DNA from: Auanema rhodensis
Taxonomy: Eukaryota; Nematoda; Chromadorea; Rhabditida; Rhabditidae
Direction of reading: 5' to 3'
Assembly (NCBI GenBank): GCA_964057225.1
Contig: OZ059899.1
Location: forward strand, 11,284,001 to 11,348,000
DNA length: 64,000 nucleotides
Shown: positions 24,372 to 35,400 of the stretch, piece by piece
Numbering within the stretch: the stretch's first letter is position 1
Layout of the letters: each line of letters starts with the position of its first letter
The notes under the pieces: generated by a model
What the model saw: the letters and a program-made list of their open reading frames with translations, nothing else
Told to the model about the DNA's origin: nothing
The model's database searches: none
Position numbers and translations under genes: made by a program

Positions 24372-24962
24372 TACGAAAGTACGAAATAACAAAGCGCTGA
24401 TTATAGGAAACGTGAATGAATGCAGATATTCTCAATTCCGATTCATTAACTAGATCGTGGTCAGCATTTTACAACATTGATAAAATAGAAACTGAGAAAA
24501 AAACATCAACAAATGACACTATTAACTTGGTTTTTTGAACAGCTTTTTTATATTTTTTTTTCACTATGAGAGAACTTATATTTATTGCTTTTTCAAAATT
24601 TTCCATTTTTAACATTATACATCTTGACTATCACACATTGAGAACAACAGTTGGCAATGTTGGTTGTCACGTCATATTTCATGCAGTTAGATTTTCAGAC
24701 ACATTAATACCTTTGACCATTCTTCTCATGAGTTTTGTAACGATAGATCGTAATAGGAAATGAATTGCTATAATATGAAAAAATACAAGACATAGTCAAC
24801 ATTGATTTCCCCAAATAGTATCATGTTTGCTTGTTATTCAATTAGAACACTTATTTTTTGATTGTTTTCTTCAAATATTCTTTTTTTTTTTAACAAAGTT
24901 ATGACTGAGATCAAAATTTGAACTTACTTTTGAACAATTAAACAGAAATTTAAAAAATATTT

Positions 24963-25035
24963 GCCGCCAGCAGGGGTCGAACCTGCGACCTTGGAATTAT
25001 TAGACCCACGCTCTAACCGACTGAGCTATGGCGGC
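24963..25035 (-). tRNA. tRNA-Ile(AAT), copy 32, damaged anticodon stem
   Basis: The 3' side of the anticodon stem is TTCCA instead of GCCCA (positions 39 and 40 changed). This leaves a T-T mismatch and a G-T pair next to the loop. The copy is probably a poor substrate or a pseudogene. The anticodon itself is unchanged. Confidence 0.8.
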
Positions 25036-25629
25036 TACGAAAGTACGAAATAACAAAGCGCTGATTATAGTAAACGTGAATGAATGCAGATATTCTCAAT
25101 TCCGATTCATTAACTAGATCGTGGTCAGCATTTTACAACATTGATAAAATAGAAACTGAGAAAAAAACATCAACAAATGACACTATTAACTTGGTTTTTT
25201 GAACAGCTTTTTTATATTTCTTTTTTCACTATGAGAGAACTTATATTTATTGCTTTTTCAAAATTTTCCATTTTTAACATTATGCATCTTGACTATCACA
25301 CATTGAGAACAACAGATGGCAATGTTGGTTGTCACGTCATATTTCATGCAGTTAGATTTTCAGACACATTAATACCTTTGACCATTCTTCTTATGAGTTT
25401 TGTAACGATAGATCGTAATAGGAAATGAATTGCTATAATATGAAAAAATACAAGACATAGTCAACATTGATTTCCCCAAATAGTATCATGTTTGCTTGTT
25501 ATTCAATTAGAACACTTATTTTTTGATTGTTTTCTTGAAATATTCTTTTTTTTTCTTTAACAAAGTTATGACTGAGATCAAAATTTGAACTTACTTTTGA
25601 ACAATTGAACAGAAATTTAAAAAATATTT

Positions 25630-25702
25630 GCCGCCAGCAGGGGTCGAACCTGCGACCTTGGGCTTATTAGACCCACGCTCTAACCGACTGAGCTATGGCG
25701 GC
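25630..25702 (-). tRNA. tRNA-Ile(AAT), copy 33
   Basis: Matches the reference copy. Confidence 0.95.
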
Positions 25703-26296
25703 TACGAAAGTACGAAATAACAAAGCGCTGATTATAGGAAACGTGAATGAATGCAGATATTCTCAATTCCGATTCATTAACTAGATCGTGGTCAGCATTT
25801 TACAACATTGATAAAATAGAAACTGAGAAAAAAACATCAACAAATGACACTATTAACTTGGTTTTTTGAACAGCTTTTTTATATTTCTTTTTTCACTATG
25901 AGAGAACTTATATTTATTGCTTTTTCAAAATTTTCCATTTTTAACATTATGCATCTTGACTATCACACATTGAGAACAACAGATGGCAATGTTGGTTGTC
26001 ACGTCATATTTCATGCAGTTAGATTTTCAGACACATTAATACCTTTGACCATTCTTCTTATGAGTTTTGTAACGATAGATCGTAATAGGAAATGAATTGC
26101 TATAATATGAAAAAATACAAGACATAGTCAACATTGATTTCCCCAAATAGTATCATGTTTGCTTGTTATTCAATTAGAACACTTATTTTTTGATTGTTTT
26201 CTTCAAATATTCTTTTTTTTTCTTTAACAAAGTTATGACTGAGATCAAAATTTGAACTTACTTTTGAACAATTGAACAGAAATTTAAAAAATATTT

Positions 26297-26369
26297 GCCG
26301 CCAGCAGGGGTCGAACCTGCGACCTTGGGCTTATTAGACCCACGCTCTAACCGACTGAGCTATGGCGGC
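26297..26369 (-). tRNA. tRNA-Ile(AAT), copy 34
   Basis: Matches the reference. It is the 1,998 bp-shifted counterpart of copy 31. Confidence 0.95.
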
Positions 26370-26960
26370 TACGAAAGTACGAAATAACAAAGCGCTGATT
26401 ATAGGAAACGTGAATGAATGCAGATATTCTCAATTCCGATTCATTAACTAGATCGTGGTCAGCATTTTACAACATTGATAAAATAGAAACTGAGAAAAAA
26501 ACATCAACAAATGACACTATTAACTTGGTTTTTTGAACAGCTTTTTTATATTTTTTTTTCACTATGAGAGAACTTATATTTATTGCTTTTTCAAAATTTT
26601 CCATTTTTAACATTATACATCTTGACTATCACACATTGAGAACAACAGTTGGCAATGTTGGTTGTCACGTCATATTTCATGCAGTTAGATTTTCAGACAC
26701 ATTAATACCTTTGACCATTCTTCTCATGAGTTTTGTAACGATAGATCGTAATAGGAAATGAATTGCTATAATATGAAAAAATACAAGACATAGTCAACAT
26801 TGATTTCCCCAAATAGTATCATGTTTGCTTGTTATTCAATTAGAACACTTATTTTTTGATTGTTTTCTTCAAATATTCTTTTTTTTTTTAACAAAGTTAT
26901 GACTGAGATCAAAATTTGAACTTACTTTTGAACAATTAAACAGAAATTTAAAAAATATTT

Positions 26961-27033
26961 GCCGCCAGCAGGGGTCGAACCTGCGACCTTGGAATTATTA
27001 GACCCACGCTCTAACCGACTGAGCTATGGCGGC
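26961..27033 (-). tRNA. tRNA-Ile(AAT), copy 35, damaged anticodon stem
   Basis: Carries the same double change as copy 32, plus the same upstream atagtaaacg flank. It is a duplicate of that copy at +1,998 bp. Confidence 0.8.
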
Positions 27034-27627
27034 TACGAAAGTACGAAATAACAAAGCGCTGATTATAGTAAACGTGAATGAATGCAGATATTCTCAATTC
27101 CGATTCATTAACTAGATCGTGGTCAGCATTTTACAACATTGATAAAATAGAAACTGAGAAAAAAACATCAACAAATGACACTATTAACTTGGTTTTTTGA
27201 ACAGCTTTTTTATATTTCTTTTTTCACTATGAGAGAACTTATATTTATTGCTTTTTCAAAATTTTCCATTTTTAACATTATGCATCTTGACTATCACACA
27301 TTGAGAACAACAGATGGCAATGTTGGTTGTCACGTCATATTTCATGCAGTTAGATTTTCAGACACATTAATACCTTTGACCATTCTTCTTATGAGTTTTG
27401 TAACGATAGATCGTAATAGGAAATGAATTGCTATAATATGAAAAAATACAAGACATAGTCAACATTGATTTCCCCAAATAGTATCATGTTTGCTTGTTAT
27501 TCAATTAGAACACTTATTTTTTGATTGTTTTCTTGAAATATTCTTTTTTTTTCTTTAACAAAGTTATGACTGAGATCAAAATTTGAACTTACTTTTGAAC
27601 AATTGAACAGAAATTTAAAAAATATTT

Positions 27628-27700
27628 GCCGCCAGCAGGGGTCGAACCTGCGACCTTGGGCTTATTAGACCCACGCTCTAACCGACTGAGCTATGGCGGC
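27628..27700 (-). tRNA. tRNA-Ile(AAT), copy 36
   Basis: Matches the reference copy. Confidence 0.95.
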
Positions 27701-28290
27701 TACGAAAGTACGAAATAACAAAGCGCTGATTATAGGAAACGTGAATGAATGCAGATATTCTCAATTCCGATTCATTAACTAGATCGTGGTCAGCATTTTA
27801 CAACATTGATAAAATAGAAACTGAGAAAAAAACATCAACAAATGACACTATTAACTTGGTTTTTTGAACAGCTTTTTTATATTTTTTTTTCACTATGAGA
27901 GAACTTATATTTATTGCTTTTTCAAAATTTTCCATTTTTAACATTATACATCTTGACTATCACACATTGAGAACAACAGTTGGTAATGTTGGTTGTCACG
28001 TCATATTTCATGCAGTTAGATTTTCAGACACATTAACACCTTTGACCATTCTTCTTATGAGTTTTGTAACGATAGATCGTAATAGGAAATGAATTGCTAT
28101 AATTTGAAAAAATACAAGACATAGTCAACATTGATTTCCCCAAATAGTATCATGTTTGCTTGTTATTCAATTAGAACACTTATTTTTTGATTGTTTTCTT
28201 CAAATATTCTTTTTTTTTTAACAAAGTTATGACTGAGATCAAAATTTGAACTTACTTTTGAACAATTAAACAGAAATTTAAAAAATATTT

Positions 28291-28363
28291 GCCGCCAGCA
28301 GGGGTCGAACCTGCGACCTTGGGCTTATTAGACCCACGCTCTAACCGACTGAGCTATGGCGGC
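28291..28363 (-). tRNA. tRNA-Ile(AAT), copy 37
   Basis: Matches the reference. Last full copy before the gypsy-like element. Confidence 0.95.
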
Positions 28364-28903
28364 TACGAAAGTACGAAATAACAAAGCGCTGATTATAGGA
28401 AACGTGAATGAATGCAGATATTCTCAATTCCGATTCATTAACTAGATCGTGGTCAGCATTTTACAACATTGATAAAATAGAAACTGAGAAAAAAACATCA
28501 ACAAATGACACTATTAACTTGGTTTTTTGAACAGCTTTTTTATATTTCTTTTTTCACTATGAGAGAACTTATATTTATTGCTTTTTCAAAATTTTCCATT
28601 TTTAACATTATACATCTTGACTATCACACATTGAGAACAACAGTTGGCAATGTTGGTTGTCACGTCATATTTCATGCAGTTAGATTTTCAGACACATTAA
28701 TACCTTTGACCATTCTTCTTATGAGTTTTGTAACGATAGATCGTAATAGGAAATGAATTGCTATAATATGAAAAAATACAAGACATAGTCAACATTGATT
28801 TCCCCAAATAGTATCATGTTTGCTTGTTATTTAATTAGAACACTTATTTTCTGATTGTTTTCTTGAAATATTCTTTTTTTTTCTTTAACAAAGTTATGAC
28901 TGA

Positions 28904-29261
28904 CGTTCCATTCGGATGATCAATGCATTACATTCATATGACGAAGCTGTAGCAGGCGGGTTAGAGTCAGAGAATGCGAGACTGAGAGAAGACGACCCGC
29001 CCTTTTCCATATTACAACACTTCAGCTTTGCCTCAGGGACGATCATGGATGGTTGGTCGTTCTCTCTCTGTTCTCTATTAGTTTAACCTTTACTTAGTTA
29101 TATGTATCTTATTGTAATCACGTAGATATAATAAACCAATCTTTCTCGAGTCTTATGTTTATCCTTATGCTCCATGTTTAACCGCTACATCTGGAATACT
29201 ACCACGCTCATCTTGTAGACTCGATTGGTCTGTAAGATCGACGCGGGAGCATAACGGAACG
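28904..29261 (+). repeat. 5' LTR of the plus gypsy-like element
   Basis: Runs CGTTCCATTCGG...ATAACGGAACG, with terminal inverted repeats CGTTCC/GGAACG rather than TG/CA. AATAAA lies at 29130-29135. It differs from the 3' LTR by a few substitutions and a 3 bp indel (ccgccctttt versus ccgccctcctttt), so the pair is roughly 98% identical by eye. Confidence 0.9.
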
Positions 29262-29274
29262 TGGAGGTTCCACC
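29262..29274 (+). promoter_or_regulatory. Primer binding site, tRNA-Gln type
   Basis: TGGAGGTTCCACC follows the LTR directly and complements 13 nt of the 3' end of tRNA-Gln. The same 13 nt occur in the other gypsy-like copy and in the non-autonomous element. Confidence 0.85.
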
Positions 29275-30711
29275 TCGAACTTATCACAATTTTTTTTTCT
29301 TCCTTCTCTCTAATGTTTGTGTTGTTAATTTATTTTCAAATCTCTTTCATCTCTCTTTTTCTCATACCATCTACTCTATGTCTTAACACAATACGGAGGG
29401 GCCAACAACGTTAAATGGGAACAGAGGCAAGGAATCCTTTTTTTTTTTTTAAAGAAGGATTATACGTTTCGAGATTATTATTTTCCCGTTTGTTCACAAA
29501 AATTCTTTCGTCTGAACCTTTAAATTTCGTATCCTTGCTTATAACATCTGAAATGCTCTGTTACCCAACCTTGAAGCTTGATGAGGGCTTTAGGCTGAAT
29601 TAGTGAACAAATTCACCTAAAGTAATTGTTATTTTGTATTTCCCACGCCTTCTCCTTTTTAAGGATTAATTTTGGCTTGAAGGAAAGAATAACTTCGGTT
29701 ATATCTTTATATTTCGTGGATGAAGTTTGTTTTGCGATCAGGACTATTTTATTTTGCGTTACGATTTCGTTCAGACAAATTTTGCTTCTAACATCCTAAA
29801 TTTATAATCAGTACGCATGAAAAAAATTACACGGGAAACCTCACCAAAAAGGGAGGATTGTTAAATTATAGATCGCTATAGTCCGAAAAATCCTGTTGAA
29901 AAATGTTATCTCGAATTTGAATCATGATTAACACAGGTCGTGTTGGCTAAAGCATATCGGTTTGGATTTTCTCCCCTTACTGAATGTCACTTTCCTCATA
30001 CCGTTATTGTTGTTCAGAAGCATAAGACTCACGCATTGAACCTTATTCCAACTTTAATACTAGTTCTTGTAATATTTAGCCATTTAACTCTGCTTTTATT
30101 TCAAAATTCGATTTCTGATCACGAAATACCTACATTCATCATTGCGAAACGCTCTTTTGTAAAACTAATATTGCGAATCCCATGACTTTTGTTACAACGA
30201 AACATGCGAGCTACACCAAACGTATTTGAAAACCAGATTGTAAAGAAACAAAAAAATTATTTTTGGTCACAAAAGAGAAATTGGTGCACATTTATTGTTA
30301 AACTGCTCTTTTATCAAAAGCATGTTACGAATTACACCATAAGTTTTGTTGCAAGATGACACACCACATGGCCGAGAAACTAGTGTAACAAAACATAAGT
30401 TTAGTCAGCATGAGGAAAATGGTTGCATACAAATCAGTAAAATGTGCTGTAATTGAACGAATATTACGAATTACACTAAACGTTTTCGTAAAATAACAGC
30501 TTGGTCACCCCAGATGTTTTGTGAATCAGATTTTCAACTACAGAGAAAATACGGAGAGCACCAGAGTCCCGATATCACACAGTAGAAGGCGGATCCATCG
30601 CCATTGGCCAAGGCATCGACCTCATTCTCACAAGTCGATACGACACCGGTCGCTCTCCAAAGCCTTTCTCATTTTGCCTACATCCTCATCCTTATTCACC
30701 GCATTCTTTAA
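29275..30711 (+). other. Long leader of the gypsy-like element
   Basis: About 1.4 kb without a convincing gene. Parts are recognisably shared with the leader of the minus copy (52393-53714), for example the segment around gttaagacat. Short frames at 29415-30185 and the GTG-started frame 30521-30808 have no homologous frame in the minus copy and are not called. Confidence 0.6.
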
Positions 30712-30774
30712 CGTCTCAACATCCCACACGTTACCAAGCACTCAAGGTTTTTTCAAACCAAGAGTTCTAGCAAG

Positions 30775-32406
30775 GTGGCTAAGAGATTCCATTCAGCCGT
30801 ACCTATAAGTACGCATTTCGATTCCCAAGACTCAGCTCCCTTTACCAGAAGTCGAGCTCAAGCTCAAGACGTCGCTATATTAGAAGAGGAGCAGAAAGTC
30901 GACAAGAAGCCGGATAATTTCCTTATTCCTACTACTGATTCTGTCTCACCTACTGAACAACTAGGCAACCCGGACTACGTACCTACTATAGAAGAAGAGC
31001 TATCAATCATTGTTAAGGAACAAACACCGATCACTCCTAAAAAGGTACGCTCCTCTAATTCTAATAAAAATAAGAAAAATCAAAACATCAGCTACGCTTC
31101 TCTCTCTCTCTCATTAACCGAACCAACCGATTCCCCTTTACTTTCAAAAACTTCTAGCGCGGGTGGGCTTAGTTCTCTTAGAAACATTGTTACTGATCTT
31201 TTTAACCTTTCGCCTAAAGATAAAACTTTCAACACCAAGCGCAAAAGCAGATATTCATCAGTTCCCAATTATAATATCTCACCAATTCAACCACCTGCGC
31301 CAAATACCAGTATTCATCAAACTTCTACTCCCATCTTAACAACAACAGACTCACTTCCTAAGGCACCCAATAGACCTATTCCATCCACGCAAACAACCCC
31401 TATTTTGGAGACCCCACCAATAACAGGTAGAACGATCAAAATACCATCTACCCGTACGAATAACATCATGACGGAAGCTGTTTTCTCATTACCTGGGGCA
31501 GGGAAAACAACAATCGCGCAAGCCTTACTTTCGCCTTACTGTCCAACTTACGACGGCAGTCGTAACTTCCGTGATTTTACGGGTAAATTCAACTTGTTTG
31601 CTAATGCCATTGGCCTTGTTATCCCTGAAAGGTTAGCACTTCTTCCTTTGCTTCTCAAAAATGAAGCAGCAGAAGAAGCTTACAGACAATTTCCTGAACA
31701 ACTTAAAACAACTGGTTCGTGGAATGATCTGATTAGAGCACTAACATCGAAGCTCTGCCCTGAATATAACCAAGACCCTGCACTTATTAACCTTCAAAAC
31801 ACCACGCAAGGGGAATTGACAATTGATGCATACGCCCAAGCATTAAGAACAATGGCATTGAGTGCATTTGCATCTGATGACCCACATAAAGATCAAATAC
31901 TGAGATCAACATTCCTCAGAGGACTTAAAAATTCTCTAAAACCAGCTGTGATCCGAGCAAAGCCAAAATCCTTCACAGAAGCGAATGAAGCAGCTCGCTG
32001 GGAGGAATCGATAGTGAACCAAACAACAGACACGCAATCGATGTTGGTCAACGCTGTGAACAAAGCACTAGCATCCTTTGCGCGTAATGATGAGAGACGA
32101 GATAGCCAAACATTTAATCGCAATTATCAACGCGATAACCAAATGATAAGAAACAATCAAAATTATCAAAATAATCAAAATTATCAAAAAAATAAAAACT
32201 TTTCTAATTTCAATAATAATCGAAACCGTTACGGTTCTTTCGCTAATAATAATCGCCGTACAAATTATAACGAACAAGATAATAGGCAATCGAGTTCTGA
32301 CGTGCAGTCACCGAAGGATGTTCTTTCCCGCTGGATCAAGATCGGATCAACGAAGTTGAAGATTATGAAACAGTATTGCTTCACATTTGTCCATATACTT
32401 TCCTAA
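30775..32406 (+). CDS. gag: Gag polyprotein (C-terminus deleted)
   Basis: The frame begins at a GTG; no ATG exists upstream, although the frame is open and conserved back to 30712. Residues 1-230 are disordered, with KKVRSSNSNKNKK and Pro/Thr-rich stretches. A capsid-type domain follows (about 240-410), beginning near LPGAGKTTIAQALLS and including LPLLLKNEAAEEAYRQFPEQ and the TQGELTIDAYAQALR region typical of Ty3/gypsy Gag. The tail is Asn/Arg-rich with no CCHC zinc knuckle. The frame runs past the deletion junction near 32318 into about 28 unrelated residues. In the minus copy this frame continues into Env. Confidence 0.8.
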   Translation: MAKRFHSAVPISTHFDSQDSAPFTRSRAQAQDVAILEEEQKVDKKPDNFLIPTTDSVSPTEQLGNPDYVPTIEEELSIIVKEQTPITPKKVRSSNSNKNKKNQNISYASLSLSLTEPTDSPLLSKTSSAGGLSSLRNIVTDLFNLSPKDKTFNTKRKSRYSSVPNYNISPIQPPAPNTSIHQTSTPILTTTDSLPKAPNRPIPSTQTTPILETPPITGRTIKIPSTRTNNIMTEAVFSLPGAGKTTIAQALLSPYCPTYDGSRNFRDFTGKFNLFANAIGLVIPERLALLPLLLKNEAAEEAYRQFPEQLKTTGSWNDLIRALTSKLCPEYNQDPALINLQNTTQGELTIDAYAQALRTMALSAFASDDPHKDQILRSTFLRGLKNSLKPAVIRAKPKSFTEANEAARWEESIVNQTTDTQSMLVNAVNKALASFARNDERRDSQTFNRNYQRDNQMIRNNQNYQNNQNYQKNKNFSNFNNNRNRYGSFANNNRRTNYNEQDNRQSSSDVQSPKDVLSRWIKIGSTKLKIMKQYCFTFVHILS

Positions 32407-35400
32407 GACCATTAATGAGTAATCCCGGTATTACTTCAATTATTCCTATAATCAAAGGAAGACGTTTAGTAGATCCAACATACTCTCTAAAGGCATGGAT
32501 AACATCACATAAAGAAAAATTCGAATTTTTCTTCAGAATTCAAATAAATGAACATTCTGTTCGACATTTTCTCAAGCAATACGATTTCAGTGATAAAGAA
32601 GAAGCTCTGCTATATTACATAGCACAAAGAGAATTAGCCATTACTACAAAGGCAGCAATATCATACTTAACATCTGAACAGCTTCTCGAACAAATATCAG
32701 ATCGTTTGACAGTAATCGAATTCGATGAAATCATAAGGAAGAAAGAAGGTTCATATCGCGAACGAATTGAAAGCATAGCTCTCAATTTAACCAATACACC
32801 AGTTATAATTGAAGAAGGATTGACAGTTCCATCACGACAAGAAGTCCTACAAACGTTCATACAAATGCCACCAATAAGGAAACGTATACTAACTGACGAG
32901 GAAGAGAAGAAAAGCGAATTCATTAAGGCAACGATCAATTTACTAAGAGAACTAAAAACCCTCACAACAGTACGATGGAATAAAACTGCAGCATTTATTG
33001 ATGACAGAAAATTTATAAAATTGCCAGCATCACGACAATTCATGCCAAAAACAGATAAACTATTTTATGACAGGAAGAATAATTATGGAATACCGATCGG
33101 TCCACACCCTAAGCTGATCAAGCCCAGCAATCTTTCAAAGAAATTATTATTGGAAATATTTTTACCCCTGCTCAATAATGTAAAAACACCTTATACATCG
33201 AGTAGGATAACACAAGAACAACTTCAAATCTTAATGGCAGAGGAAAATGAAACAAATATTCGGCAAATCGCAACGCGGACATCCAGCGTCGCGTCAGGCG
33301 GCGCGGCTAGCGGCGCGGTTGTGACACCAGTCCAACCTTTGATCGAACAGAAGGGAACAATCCAATCAGTTACCACAATACAGCCGCAAATAACGAACAA
33401 TCCTCACACAAATGCAACAACCACCACAAGAGCACCATCATGGAGGCAACAGCCATCAACAACGGCGCCTCACACGACCGCTGCGACAACAGCACGCACA
33501 ACAACATCAACCGCTCGTTCGCCAACAACAACAAGAAGCTATGCCATATACAAAGACGCACAGATTCCAAAAATACAAGAGACAACCGAAGCCTCTCCAA
33601 CATTGATTCGAAAAAACCGAGCTTCCTCAACACCATCAGTAGAAACCTCAAATTTAGTGGAAGCAAATGCGAGATACATAGCAACGAAAATTGACTCGGT
33701 ACAAGAGTTTCGTCAAAATATATCGAACAAAATAGCCCAAGATAATTTACAGTATGCTACTACAATGATCCAAGAGGAATTGCAGAAACATTTTGAAGAA
33801 TCATACGAATCGATTTGCGAGATACAAAATCGGTATCTGGAATTATGGAAATCAATTCTACAAATTGAACCAACAATCGCAATGCGAACAATACTGGGAA
33901 GAGAAGATATAGCCGCACGGTTTGTAGGCAATGAAATTTTGCATATACATGTATGCCCTACAGTGCTAGAGAAAACCATTTATCACAATCACACCGTAAA
34001 TGGCACATGCTATCTCGAAACCCCAGTCTGGACACAAGACGGACAGTTACTGTTTGCAGCACCCGGATCCAAGGATCTTTTACCTCATGGTAAAGAAAGA
34101 AGCTGTGATCACGTACCAACAGATATCTGGTCTAGCGAAGGTGAATGGAAAGGAATTAATGGGACTGCAGACGTCAATCTTGTATCAATGTGGGACGGAC
34201 TTCATCACGAAAAAATAACACCATTAAAATTCACCGGAGCTCACTTATACACTAATTTATCGTCTCGTGTATACTCAATGACCACAGCCATAGCTTACGG
34301 TGCGAGTTTAGCATCGATTCGTCAGAATCACGTTCTTCACACAATTCACAATGATCCAAAGATATCAGCTACATTCAGTGTACTAAAGAAAAGTAGCGAC
34401 TACATATCGAAAGCTCAAGAATTCACCAAGAGCACATGGAAGTCATTCATCGATACAATTGCAGGAACGATTGAGCGAACACTAATAACGATCGGTGCAA
34501 TTACATTATTCACCATCATACTCTTTGTGATAGGTTTCATTGTAAAGATCTATTTCTTCAAACCAGTAGGCATACCAGTTATGCATATTGCACTCAAAGA
34601 TCACGACAGTGATCTACCAACATACGAAGAAACTTTGGAATTAGTTAGTCATCCGGACCAACCGATTCCAAGACACATAATGAAACAATACTATCCATCA
34701 ATGCTCACATTCATACCAATCGCACTACCATTAGTTTGCTCGATTTCCAAAAAGAAAGATCAAGCGCTACCACTTCTATGGATGACTGTTAACGATAGAC
34801 TGATCCTAACTTTATGGGACTCAGGTTCGTCCGTCAGTTACATAAGAATATCGACACTACACTACTTAGCTTTGAATGACTTTGTTAAGAAGAATACATT
34901 AAGAGCAACAACAGCGAACGGATCAGAATTTGTATTCATTGGTACTATCGACTTAACCGTCGAAATAGCCGGTTACGAAATCGACCATACATTCTTCATA
35001 TCAGACGACAAAGACTGTCCATCGCCAGCGTTGATTGGATTAGATTTCATGAAAACACTTGACTGTCAAAACATTGGCATGAAACTAAGACCATACAAAA
35101 GAACACTGGAAATTGGAAATCATGTAGTACCTTTGGCTAGCGGAATTAACGGGGATATTAACAGGATATCAAAAACTGTTAATTTGATAACCTTGGAACC
35201 GCGGAGTCTACTTCCACGACAAGTTTTTAATTTCCAAGTTCAATTAGAGAACCCAATCGGAGAAGACTTAATCGCTATGATTAAACCAAACGACAATACT
35301 CCTCTCTCACCTCGATACGACACAGCATTTCGCGATGTTAACTCCATCAATATCCAATTCCGGAACAATTCTAAAGAATTCATAGAAATACCGGCCGGCA

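Larger units (their letters stand above)
21089..28903. repeat. tRNA-Ile satellite array, block 2
   Basis: Continues the same ~665 bp unit with 11 full tRNAs. Many units in this block carry their own markers, such as a C in cttctcatgag. A three-unit block recurs with a 1,998 bp shift (about 23.7-25.9 kb versus 25.7-27.9 kb) and carries the same damaged tRNA. The block ends abruptly 54 bp before the next expected tRNA, at the LTR of the gypsy-like element. Confidence 0.96.

Noticed and set aside
30521..30808. A 95-codon frame overlapping the start of gag
   Set aside because: It opens with GTG, has no counterpart in the minus copy, and overlaps the conserved gag frame.
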